A stretch of DNA of 64,000 bases, taken from NCBI RefSeq assembly GCF_031656215.1, contig NZ_CP134228.1, forward strand, positions 3,739,001-3,803,000. Reading direction: 5' to 3'. Position numbers and translations under genes: made by a program. This document shows, piece after piece, positions 28,823 through 37,162 of the stretch. The stretch's first letter is position 1; the number at the start of each line of letters is the position of its first letter. Source of the stretch: Mesorhizobium koreense (GTDB taxonomy: Bacteria > Pseudomonadota > Alphaproteobacteria > Rhizobiales > Rhizobiaceae). Under the pieces are notes generated by a model. That model was not told where the DNA came from and did not search any database. It worked only from the letters and a program-made list of their open reading frames with translations.

Positions 28823-31668
28823 GATGCCCACTCCTGGCCGTAACGAAGCTCATCCGGCGGCTCGGGTATATCGACAGGCCGGAGAATAGCAGGGAAATTC
28901 GGCTCCGCTTCCCCGCCCGTATCTGCCTTTTCGATACGTACCATGAGATCGTACCAGGCAGCCTGCCCGGTGACCGGGTCGGAATTCGACCATCGCATGC
29001 CATCGCCCCTCGGCGGCAGAAGTTCATGGATGAGATGGTTGAGGAGAAAACCTCTCGTCCCCTCGGGCGCGTCCTTGTCGAGCGCCCAGGCGCCCCGGCG
29101 CTTGCCGACCGCATTCCATGTCCACATCGTCCCGTCGTTGACGGCGTCGGTGCGCTGAATCTCAACCTTGATGCGGCCATGCCGGGAGGTGAGCCAGACC
29201 CAGTCACCGCTCTTCAGATCGTGGGTATCGCAAATCTTTCCAGGCACATACAGAGGGTTCTTCGTATGGATCTGGCGCAGCCAGGCGTTCATCGATCCCC
29301 AGGAATGGTACATCGCCATCGGCCGCTGCGAGATGGCATGATAGGGGAATTCGGCGCGGTCGATCGCCGCTTCCTCGAAGGGACGGAACCAGTCCGGCAG
29401 CGGATCGAACGCCGCCTGGATCCGTTCCCTATGGCTCTGGGGCGCCACCGGCTCGCGCAAACCTTCCGCCGCCAGACGGAATTTCTGCAAGGGCTCGGAG
29501 TAAAGCTGGAAGATCACCGGCTTCGGCGTGTCGAAGAAGCCCATCTTCACCGCGAAATCCTGATAGGCCTGGTTGGCGTGCTTGAAGAATTGCGCCTCAA
29601 GCGGGATGTGGGCGGAGAAAAAGGAGCCGTTCTCAATATAGCGCTTCAGTTGGTCGGGATTGGAAGCTCCCCTCCCCGAGCGGTCGCCCTCGCGTCCCCT
29701 GAAGCCGGCCAGCGGGCCAATCCCCGGCCGCCGCTCATGGCGCACGATATAATCGGCATAGTCCTTGTAGAGCGGGATACCGCGCGGGTCGGCGAAGCCT
29801 GGCAGCGAAAGGCGCGCGCCGAGATCAAGCAGGACCGTCTGGAAGCCGCGCACATCGCGATCCGGCTCGATCACAGGCCAGCGTATGGCGTCCTGCACCG
29901 CATCCGGCTCGGAGATCGGCCGGTCGAGCAGCGAAATACAGTCGTAGCGCTCCAGATAGGTCGTGTCCGGCAGGATCAGGTCGGCATAGGCGACCATCTC
30001 CGAATCATAGGCATCCGAGTAGATGATCTTCGGAATGCGGTATTCGCCGGTCGCCTCGTCCTTGTCGGTCAGCATCTTCATCGTGCCGGCCGTATTCATC
30101 GACGAGTTCCAGGCCATGTTGGCCATATACATGAACAGTACGTCGATCGGGTACGGATCGCCGGCATGGGCGTTCGCGATGACCATGTGCATCATGCCAT
30201 GCGCGGCGATAGGCGCGTCCCAGGAAAAAGCCTTGTCGAGACGCGACGGCTGGCCGGCCTCGTCTATCAAGAGGTCCTCCGGCCCGCGTGGAAAGCCGAG
30301 ATGCGGCCCCGACAGCGGCTTGTTTGAGCCGAAATGCTCGGCCTTCCCGTGCGGAGTCGGGTGCGCCTCCAACGGCTTCGGATAAGGTGGCTCGAAGCGG
30401 AAGCCGCCGGGGCAATCAATCGAGCCGATAAGCACTTGAAGGAGATGTAAAGCTCGCGTCGTCTGGAAGCCGTTGGAATGAGCGGAGATGCCGCGCATAG
30501 CGTGGAAGGAGACCGGCCTACCTTTAAAGCTCTGGTGGCGCTCGCCGTAAATGTCGGTCCATGGCTGGTCTATCTCGATCGCTTCGTCAAAGGCAGCGCG
30601 CGCGATTTCGGCCGCAAGTCCTCGGATGGTTGCGGCCGGAACGCCGGTCTCTTCGGCAACCGCCTCCGGCGCGTATCCAGGATCGAGATATTTCTCCACC
30701 AAGAGATGGAAGGAAGGCCGTGCTTTGCGCCCATCCGGCAGGGTGAACGAGCCAGACAGCGCCGGCCGCGCCCCGCCGGTGCCAGCCGGCGCGACACGCT
30801 CGGTCACGGTCTCGAAGACGAGCGGCTTACCCTCGGCATCGCGCGCGAAAAGCCCGTGATCGGGCGTTCCCGGCGCATCGATCACGAGCCAGGGCGCGTT
30901 CGAGTAACGGATCAGGTAATCGATATCGATCTTCCGCGCCTTCAGGAGTTCGTGCACGACGGAAAGCACGAAAAGCGCGTCGGTGCCCGGCCGAATGCCG
31001 ACCCAGCTATCGGCGACCGAGGAATAACCGGTGCGGACGGGATTTACGGAGACGAAGCGCGCGCCGCGCTGTTTCAGCTTCGACAAACCGATCTTGATGG
31101 GATTCGAATCATGGTCTTCGGCAACGCCGAACATGACGAAGAGCTTCGTGCGATCCCAGTCGGGCGCGCCGAACTCCCAGAACGCGCCGCCGATGGTCAT
31201 GATCCCGGCGGCCGCCATGTTCACGGAGCAGAAGCCGCCATGGGCGGCATAGTTCGGCGTGCCGTATTGTTGCGCCCAGAATCCCGTCAGCGATTGGGAC
31301 TGATCGCGCCCGGTGAAGAAGGCGAGTTTCCTCGGATCGCGGGCACGCACCTCGCCGAGCCATTTCGTCGCCGTTTCCAGCGCTTCATCCCACGAAATCT
31401 CGCGGAACTCGCCCGAGCCGCGCGGACCTGTTCGCAACAGGGGCGCGCGCAGCCTCGCCGGCGCGTAATGCTGCATGATCCCGGCCGAGCCCTTGGCGCA
31501 GAGGACACCGCGGTTGACCGGATGGTCGCGGTTGCCCTCGATGTAACGGATCTTGCCATCCTTGAGATGGACATTGATGCCGCATCGGCACGCGCACATG
31601 TAGCAGGTCGTCTTGCGGACCTCGTCGGCGATCGGCTCCGACAACGCCAGATTCGGCTCGGTGCTCAT
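28819..31668 (-). CDS. soeA: Molybdopterin oxidoreductase catalytic subunit, SoeA-like sulfite dehydrogenase
   Basis: A 949-residue member of the DMSO reductase family binding Mo-bis-MGD. The N-terminal 4Fe-4S site is C22, C25, C29 and C57. HGGFCSVNMA puts Cys147 where the Mo ligand lies. The middle (FVSVNPVRTGYSSVADSWVG, IRPGTDALFVLSV) and the C-terminal MGD-binding barrel (LKSGDWVWLTSRHG) are typical. No Tat signal is present, so the complex should face the cytoplasm, as in SoeABC, which oxidises sulfite to sulfate and feeds quinone. A thiosulfate, polysulfide or DMSO reductase relative remains possible. First gene of the unit; it overlaps soeB by 4 bases. Confidence 0.75.
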   Translation of the reverse strand: MSTEPNLALSEPIADEVRKTTCYMCACRCGINVHLKDGKIRYIEGNRDHPVNRGVLCAKGSAGIMQHYAPARLRAPLLRTGPRGSGEFREISWDEALETATKWLGEVRARDPRKLAFFTGRDQSQSLTGFWAQQYGTPNYAAHGGFCSVNMAAAGIMTIGGAFWEFGAPDWDRTKLFVMFGVAEDHDSNPIKIGLSKLKQRGARFVSVNPVRTGYSSVADSWVGIRPGTDALFVLSVVHELLKARKIDIDYLIRYSNAPWLVIDAPGTPDHGLFARDAEGKPLVFETVTERVAPAGTGGARPALSGSFTLPDGRKARPSFHLLVEKYLDPGYAPEAVAEETGVPAATIRGLAAEIARAAFDEAIEIDQPWTDIYGERHQSFKGRPVSFHAMRGISAHSNGFQTTRALHLLQVLIGSIDCPGGFRFEPPYPKPLEAHPTPHGKAEHFGSNKPLSGPHLGFPRGPEDLLIDEAGQPSRLDKAFSWDAPIAAHGMMHMVIANAHAGDPYPIDVLFMYMANMAWNSSMNTAGTMKMLTDKDEATGEYRIPKIIYSDAYDSEMVAYADLILPDTTYLERYDCISLLDRPISEPDAVQDAIRWPVIEPDRDVRGFQTVLLDLGARLSLPGFADPRGIPLYKDYADYIVRHERRPGIGPLAGFRGREGDRSGRGASNPDQLKRYIENGSFFSAHIPLEAQFFKHANQAYQDFAVKMGFFDTPKPVIFQLYSEPLQKFRLAAEGLREPVAPQSHRERIQAAFDPLPDWFRPFEEAAIDRAEFPYHAISQRPMAMYHSWGSMNAWLRQIHTKNPLYVPGKICDTHDLKSGDWVWLTSRHGRIKVEIQRTDAVNDGTMWTWNAVGKRRGAWALDKDAPEGTRGFLLNHLIHELLPPRGDGMRWSNSDPVTGQAAWYDLMVRIEKADTGGEAEPNFPAILRPVDIPEPPDELRYGQEWAS

Positions 31669-31764
31669 AAATAGTGCTCCCTTGGCCTAAGTCCTACCCA
31701 AGGCTCGGCCAAAAGAGAATGCCCTTGCGATGGAAACCGTGCACCGACCTGTTAAGCCAGGAAA

Positions 31765-32196
31765 TCAATTCATCACGAAGATGCGCGTGTTGCGTGGGCC
31801 GATTTCCTTCACCATGGCGAAGAACGTCGCGGCATCTTGCGGATGCAGTCGCACGCAACCATGCGAGGCGGGCCGGCCGAGGCTGCGTGTCTCATAGGTG
31901 CCGTGGATCGCATAGCCGCCATGGAAGAAGACCGAATAAGGCATCGGCGAATTGTGGTATTTGCGCGAACGCCACATTCGGTGCAGCCGGATCGGCCGAT
32001 AGGTTCCGCGCGGCGTGCGATAGCCGTTCCGCGCCGTCGAGACCTTCCAACGATGAACCACGCGGCCATATTCGGAGACGGTCATCGTCTGGCTGGAAAT
32101 ATCGATCCGGGCCGTCAGCGAAGCCGCCTCACTTGTTCCGGCGGCACAGAAGACCATTGCCGCTCCGAGCAGAACAACGGCAAGAACTCCCCTCAT
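31765..32196 (-). CDS. L,D-transpeptidase (YkuD domain), secreted
   Basis: A 143-residue periplasmic enzyme that makes 3-3 peptidoglycan crosslinks or attaches proteins to peptidoglycan. A signal peptide (MRGVLAVVLLGAAMVFCAAG) precedes one YkuD domain with the catalytic signature IHGTYETRSLGRPASHGCVR: His98, His112 and Cys114. ATG at 32196 was chosen because of the GAGGGGGA ribosome site; a GTG at 32214 would place residues before the signal. Divergent from the M20 gene. Confidence 0.92.
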   Translation of the reverse strand: MRGVLAVVLLGAAMVFCAAGTSEAASLTARIDISSQTMTVSEYGRVVHRWKVSTARNGYRTPRGTYRPIRLHRMWRSRKYHNSPMPYSVFFHGGYAIHGTYETRSLGRPASHGCVRLHPQDAATFFAMVKEIGPRNTRIFVMN

Positions 32197-32394
32197 TTGT
32201 TCCCCCTCACGCACACAACGCTTACGAAAGGGTCATTAAAGACCGGCCGAACCGATTTCTGCAACCGAAAGTTCCAATTTCGTCGCCTCCGCGCGAAGGG
32301 TTGCGAAAACAGGATAGCTTCCCGCCTCTCCAATCGCGAGAAGGCGGCATTGAGGCTCTTGCCAAGCCGTCACATTCGCTGCATCCCTGCCTTC

Positions 32395-33678
32395 ATGATC
32401 GACAGATTTGCAAAGGCGATTGACGAACGGGTCGAAGACCTCGTTCAGCTTACCGCCGACCTCATCCGCTTCCCGACCATCAACCCACCGGGCGAGGCCT
32501 ATACGCCCTGCGCGGAATTCGTCGGCGAACGGCTCAGGCGGCGCGGCTTTGCCGTCAGCTTTATGCGCGGCGAAGGAACGCCCGGCGATACCGACCGCTA
32601 TCCGCGCACCAACGTCGTCGCGCGCATCGAGGGGCGCGGTCCTGGGCCGGTCGTCCACTTCAATTCGCATATCGACGTGGTCGAGGCCGGCGAAGGATGG
32701 ACCGTGGACCCGTTCGGCGGCGCAGTCAGGGACGGCAGGGTCTACGGGCGCGGCGCCTGCGACATGAAGGGCGGGCTTGCCGCCTCCATCATCGCGGTCG
32801 AGGCATTCCTCGCGGTATCGCCGGATTTCTACGGCGCGATAGAGATATCGGGCACCGTGGACGAGGAATCCGGCGGCTTCGGCGGCGTCGCCTACCTGGC
32901 GAAAAAGGGACTGTTCTCGCGGCCGCGCGTCGACCACGTCATTATCCCCGAACCGCTCAACAAGGACCGCATCTGCCTTGGCCATCGCGGCGTCTGGTGG
33001 GCGGAGATCGAGACGAAAGGGCGCATCGCGCACGGTTCCATGCCCTTCCTCGGCGACAGCGCCGTCCGGCATATGGGAGCGGTGCTCCATGCGTTCGAGG
33101 AAGAGCTTTTTCCGGCGCTCGACCGCAAGCAGACAAAAATGCCCGTCGTGCCGGAAGGCGCCCGGCGCTCGACCATGAACATCAACTCGATCCATGGCGG
33201 CCAGACGGAGGATTTTCGCCCCGGCCTGCCCTCCCCGACGGTGCCGGATACGTGCCGGCTGGTGATCGACCGGCGCTTCCTGCTCGAGGAAAAGATCGGC
33301 GAGGTCAAGAGCGAGGTCGTCGCCATCCTCGATCGGCTGAAACGGGAGCGCGCCAAATTCGACTATACGATCAACGACCTGATGGAAGTTCTTCCGACGA
33401 TGACGGAACGCGACGCGCCGGTCGTCGCTGCCGTGGCGGAAGGAATCCGGCATATTTTCGGGCGTGAACCCGACTATGTCATCTCGCCGGGCACCTACGA
33501 CCAGAAGCACATCGCGCGCATCGGCCATCTCCATGACTGCATTGCCTACGGTCCCGGCATTCTCGATCTGGCGCACCAGCCGGACGAATGGGTGGGTATC
33601 GACGACATGGTCCAATCCGCCAATGTCATGGCGATCGGGCTCGATGTGCTCCTCAACCGTACTATAGGCGGCCGCTGA
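32395..33678 (+). CDS. M20-family metallopeptidase/deacylase (ArgE/DapE-like)
   Basis: A 427-residue amidohydrolase with a two-zinc site. Ligands: His92 in HFNSHIDVV, Asp123 in GRGACDMKGG, Glu157/158 in TVDEESGG (base and ligand) and a late His in DLAHQPDEWVGID. A dimerisation domain lies in the middle (GRIAHGSMPFLGDSAVRHMG). It belongs with acetylornithine deacetylases/succinyl-diaminopimelate desuccinylases; the true substrate is open. The peptide-type ABC importer begins 109 bases downstream, suggesting hydrolysis of an imported N-acyl amino acid or peptide (inference). Confidence 0.87.
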   Translation: MIDRFAKAIDERVEDLVQLTADLIRFPTINPPGEAYTPCAEFVGERLRRRGFAVSFMRGEGTPGDTDRYPRTNVVARIEGRGPGPVVHFNSHIDVVEAGEGWTVDPFGGAVRDGRVYGRGACDMKGGLAASIIAVEAFLAVSPDFYGAIEISGTVDEESGGFGGVAYLAKKGLFSRPRVDHVIIPEPLNKDRICLGHRGVWWAEIETKGRIAHGSMPFLGDSAVRHMGAVLHAFEEELFPALDRKQTKMPVVPEGARRSTMNINSIHGGQTEDFRPGLPSPTVPDTCRLVIDRRFLLEEKIGEVKSEVVAILDRLKRERAKFDYTINDLMEVLPTMTERDAPVVAAVAEGIRHIFGREPDYVISPGTYDQKHIARIGHLHDCIAYGPGILDLAHQPDEWVGIDDMVQSANVMAIGLDVLLNRTIGGR

Positions 33679-33787
33679 CCGCATTCCCGGCATGCTTCCG
33701 CTTCAGGAGTAGAATCGTGATTTACTCACGCGCGGATTCAGGCTTCTATCCCCGCAGTAAAATGGCCTCTGCGGGAGCAAGAAGAAT

Positions 33788-35269
33788 ATGAGGTATTGGA
33801 AGACGGTTTTGACGGCAGCGGCCTTCGCGCTCGCCACCAGTAGCGCTGCGTTAGCCGCGCGGACCGACCTGACGCTGGGGATGGTGCTGGAGCCGCCGCA
33901 TCTCGATCCAACGGCCGGCGCCGCCGCGGCGATCGACGAAGTGGTCTACGCCAACGTTTTCGAGGGGCTGACCCGCATCGGATCGAAGGGTGAGGTGTTG
34001 CCCGATCTCGCCGAAAGCTGGACGGTCTCCAAGGACGGCACCGTCTATACGTTCAAGCTGCATTCAGGCGTGAAATTTCATGACGGCACCGATTTTGACG
34101 CCAACGACGTGAAGTTCTCGCTCGACCGGGCGCGCAGCGCTGATTCAGTCAACGCGCAGAAAGCACTCTTCGCCCACATCAAGGACGTGGCGGTGGTCGA
34201 CCCGACGACGGTCAAGGTGACGCTCGACGAGCCACAGGGTGATTTCCTCTACGACATGGGCTGGGGCGATGCCGTGATGGTTGCGCCCGAATCGGCTTCC
34301 AGCAACAAGGAAAAGCCGATCGGCACCGGGCCTTTCAAGTTCGATCATTGGGCAAAGGGCTCGGAAATCACACTGGTCAAGAACCCTAATTACTGGGGCA
34401 AGCCTGTCGCGCTAGACAAGGCGGTGTTCCGCATCATCCCTGATGCCGCCGCGGCCATTCCGGCGCTGCTTTCGGGCGACGTGCAGGCCTTCCCGAACGC
34501 ACCGGTCGGCGACGCGCTCGACCAGATCAAGGCAGATCCGAACCTCAAGGTGGTGATAGGCACTACCGAAGGCGAGACGATCATGTCGATCAACAACAAG
34601 AAGCCGCCCTTCGACAAACTGGCGGTGCGGCAGGCGCTCGCCTCGGCCATCAACCGCAAGGCCGTCATCGACGCAGCGTCGAGCGGCCTCGGTACGCCGA
34701 TCGGCTCGCATTTCTCGCCGGCCGACGCCGGCTATATAGACCTGACCGGCGTCTATCCATACGACGTGGCCAAGGCGAAGGAATATCTAAAGGAGGCCGG
34801 CCTGCCGGATGGCTTCAAGGCGACGCTCAAGCTGCCGCCCACCCCCTATGCACGTGACGGCGGCCAGGTGATCCAGTCTGAATTGAAGGAGATCGGCGTC
34901 GACCTTCAGATCATCCCGGTCGAGTGGGCGGACTGGCTGAAGCAGGTCTTCACCGACAAGGATTTCGACCTGACGATCATCTCCCATACCGAGCCAGCCG
35001 ATATCGGCATCTATTCGCGGCCCGGCTATTACTTCCAGTACGACAACCCGAAGTTCAACGACGTGATCAAGGAGTTGAGCAGGACGGTCGACCAGGCGAA
35101 GCGGTTGGAACTGCTCGGCGAAGCTCAGAAGATCCTCGCCCATGACGTGCCGGCGGTCTATCTGTTCGAACTGCCCAAGATCGGTGTTTGGGATGCCAAG
35201 CTCGAAGGCATGTGGGCCAATTCGCCGATCCAGGCCAACGACCTGACGCAGGTGAAATGGGCGGACTGA
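33788..35269 (+). CDS. Peptide-type ABC transporter substrate-binding protein (SBP family 5)
   Basis: A 493-residue periplasmic binding protein. The signal peptide (VLTAAAFALATSSAALA, cleavage after ALA) has no lipobox, so the protein is soluble. SBP_bac_5 features: LGMVLEPPHLDPTAGAAA, DLAESWTVSKDGTVYTFKL, GVKFHDGTDFDANDVKFSLD, IGTGPFKFDHW and VRQALASAINRKAVID. Ligand could be oligopeptides, but this family also takes opines, nickel and glutathione. It is first in the transporter set and is followed by a strong hairpin. Confidence 0.93.
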   Translation: MRYWKTVLTAAAFALATSSAALAARTDLTLGMVLEPPHLDPTAGAAAAIDEVVYANVFEGLTRIGSKGEVLPDLAESWTVSKDGTVYTFKLHSGVKFHDGTDFDANDVKFSLDRARSADSVNAQKALFAHIKDVAVVDPTTVKVTLDEPQGDFLYDMGWGDAVMVAPESASSNKEKPIGTGPFKFDHWAKGSEITLVKNPNYWGKPVALDKAVFRIIPDAAAAIPALLSGDVQAFPNAPVGDALDQIKADPNLKVVIGTTEGETIMSINNKKPPFDKLAVRQALASAINRKAVIDAASSGLGTPIGSHFSPADAGYIDLTGVYPYDVAKAKEYLKEAGLPDGFKATLKLPPTPYARDGGQVIQSELKEIGVDLQIIPVEWADWLKQVFTDKDFDLTIISHTEPADIGIYSRPGYYFQYDNPKFNDVIKELSRTVDQAKRLELLGEAQKILAHDVPAVYLFELPKIGVWDAKLEGMWANSPIQANDLTQVKWAD

Positions 35270-35289
35270 TCCTTATCATCGTCACGACG

Positions 35290-35328
35290 ATTGCCCCGGC
35301 TAGCGGCCGCTTCCGGGGCAATTGCTTT
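35290..35328 (+). terminator. Strong hairpin after the binding-protein gene (attenuator/mRNA stabiliser)
   Basis: Perfect 10-base arms attgccccgg (35290-35299) and ccggggcaat (35313-35322), a 13-base loop, then tgctttt. It lies between the binding-protein gene and the first permease. Such hairpins usually lower read-through or protect the 5' message, giving more binding protein than permease. Confidence 0.7.
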
Positions 35329-35345
35329 TCCGGCACGGCCAACCA

Positions 35346-36293
35346 ATGACCGCCTATATCGTCAAGCGCGTCGCCATCGGTATCGTCACGCTGGTCTTTG
35401 CCTCTATCGTGATCTTCGCGGTGCTGGAGGTACTGCCGGGCGATCCGGCACGGCTCATGCTCGGCATAAACGCAACCGCCGATGCCGTCCAAACGTTGCG
35501 TCACCAGATGGGCCTCGATCAGCCCCTGGTCCTGCGCTACCTGCACTGGGCAGGCGGTATGCTGACCGGCGATTTCGGCAAATCCTTCACCTATTCCTCG
35601 CCTGTCCGCGACCTGATCGTCGAGCGGGGCGCGGTGTCCCTGCCGCTGGCGCTGATCGCGCTTCTCCTATCCGCCGTCATCGGCATTCCTGTCGGCGTCT
35701 TTTCCGCCTCGCGGCGCGGCAAGGCATCCGACACCACCGTCATGGGCGTCGCGCAGCTCGGCGTCGCCATCCCCAATTTCTGGTTCGCGCTTCTCCTGAT
35801 CTATGTTTTCGCCGTCTGGCTGCGGCTCGTCCCGGCGGGCGGCTTTTCCGGATGGAATGCGGGCATCTGGGCCGGCCTCAAGGGGCTCATCCTGCCGGCG
35901 GTCGCGCTTGCCCTGCCTCAGGCCGCGATCCTCGCACGCGTGACCCGTTCGGCACTCCTCGAAGTGCTCGGTGAGGACTATATCCGCACCGCGCGTGCCA
36001 AGGGCCTGCCGCGTCGCCGGGTGCTGCTCCGCCACGCGCTGCGCAACGGCATGATCCCGGTCATGACCATCATCGGCCTGCAATTCGCCTTCCTGCTTGC
36101 CGGCACCATCATCATCGAGAACGTCTTCTATCTCCCCGGCCTCGGCCGGCTTGTCTACCAGGCGATTACCCAGCGTGATCTGATCGTGGTGGAAGGTATC
36201 ATCATGGTCCTCGTCGCTTCGGTGGTCCTGATCAATCTTGTCGTCGACCTATGCTACCCCTTGGTCGATCCGCGCCTGAGGCACGCACGATGA
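35346..36293 (+). CDS. Peptide-type ABC transporter permease (DppB-like)
   Basis: A 315-residue inner membrane protein with about six helices. It starts MTAYIVKRVAIGIVTLVFAS, has LPGDPARLMLG and MGLDQPLVLRYLHWAGGMLTGDFGKS typical of DppB/OppB, and the ATPase-contact EAA loop is GEDYIRTARAKGLPRRRVLL. ATG at 35346 was chosen over one at 35322. Its TGA overlaps the next ATG (ATGA). Confidence 0.92.
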   Translation: MTAYIVKRVAIGIVTLVFASIVIFAVLEVLPGDPARLMLGINATADAVQTLRHQMGLDQPLVLRYLHWAGGMLTGDFGKSFTYSSPVRDLIVERGAVSLPLALIALLLSAVIGIPVGVFSASRRGKASDTTVMGVAQLGVAIPNFWFALLLIYVFAVWLRLVPAGGFSGWNAGIWAGLKGLILPAVALALPQAAILARVTRSALLEVLGEDYIRTARAKGLPRRRVLLRHALRNGMIPVMTIIGLQFAFLLAGTIIIENVFYLPGLGRLVYQAITQRDLIVVEGIIMVLVASVVLINLVVDLCYPLVDPRLRHAR

Positions 36294-37162
36294 GCGCGGT
36301 GACCAGCAGCGACACGCCTGCGCGCTTCCGCGACTTCGTTCGCGCCGCGCTCGCCAACCGCTCGTTCGTGGCGGGGCTCGTCATCACGCTCGCCATCGCC
36401 CTGATGGCGCTGCTCTCCTTTATCTGGACACCCTATGACGTGGCGAACCTCGTCGTCTCCGACCGGATGAAGCCGCCGTCGGGCACGCACTGGTTCGGCA
36501 CTGATAATTTCGGCCGCGACATCCTTTCCATGATCATGGTCGGATCGCGCAACTCGATTGCAGTGGCGCTGGTCGCCGTCGGCATCGGCATGGGCATCGG
36601 CGTACCGCTCGGCTGCTGGGCAGCCGCGCGTGGCGGTTGGCTGGACGAGGCGATCATGCGGCTGAACGACGTCGTCTTCGCCTTCCCTGCCCTGATGTCG
36701 GCCATCATGATCACTGCGATTTTCGGGCCGGGCGCGGTCAACGCCATCATCGCCATAGGCATCTTCAACATCCCGGTCTTCGCGCGTGTCGCCCGCGCCG
36801 GCGCGCTGGCGCTGTGGCCGCGCGAATTCATCCTTGCCGCGCGCGCCTCCGGCAAGGGCACAACGCTCATCACCGTCGAGCACATCTTTCCCAACATCGC
36901 CAATCTGCTGCTTGTCCAGGGCACGATCCAATTCGCGCTCGGCGTTCTGGCCGAAGCAGGGCTTTCCTATCTCGGCCTCGGTGCACAGCCGCCCATGCCG
37001 AGTTGGGGGCGGATGCTGTTCGACGCGCAGACGCGCATGATGGTGGCGCCCTATATGGCGATCTTCCCCGGGCTCGCCATCGTCATCACGGTGCTCGGGC
37101 TCAACCTTCTCGGCGACGGGCTTTCCGACGTGCTCGACCCCAAGCTGAGGCGCCGGCGATGA
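36290..37162 (+). CDS. Peptide-type ABC transporter permease (DppC-like)
   Basis: A 290-residue permease with an N-terminal helix (SFVAGLVITLAIALMALLSF), the family motif THWFGTDNFGRDILSMIMVG, the EAA loop REFILAARASGKGTTLITVE, and a C-terminal NLLGDGLSDVLDPKLRRRR. ATG at 36290 overlaps the upstream stop and its own stop overlaps the ATPase gene, so the three genes are translationally coupled. Confidence 0.92.
   Translation: MSAVTSSDTPARFRDFVRAALANRSFVAGLVITLAIALMALLSFIWTPYDVANLVVSDRMKPPSGTHWFGTDNFGRDILSMIMVGSRNSIAVALVAVGIGMGIGVPLGCWAAARGGWLDEAIMRLNDVVFAFPALMSAIMITAIFGPGAVNAIIAIGIFNIPVFARVARAGALALWPREFILAARASGKGTTLITVEHIFPNIANLLLVQGTIQFALGVLAEAGLSYLGLGAQPPMPSWGRMLFDAQTRMMVAPYMAIFPGLAIVITVLGLNLLGDGLSDVLDPKLRRRR

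Noticed and set aside
27131-31668. Naming the molybdoenzyme complex DmsABC (DMSO reductase)
   Set aside because: DmsA-type enzymes normally carry a Tat signal; none is present here, and Cys147 with the GGFCSVN context looked closer to SoeA. Kept only as an alternative.
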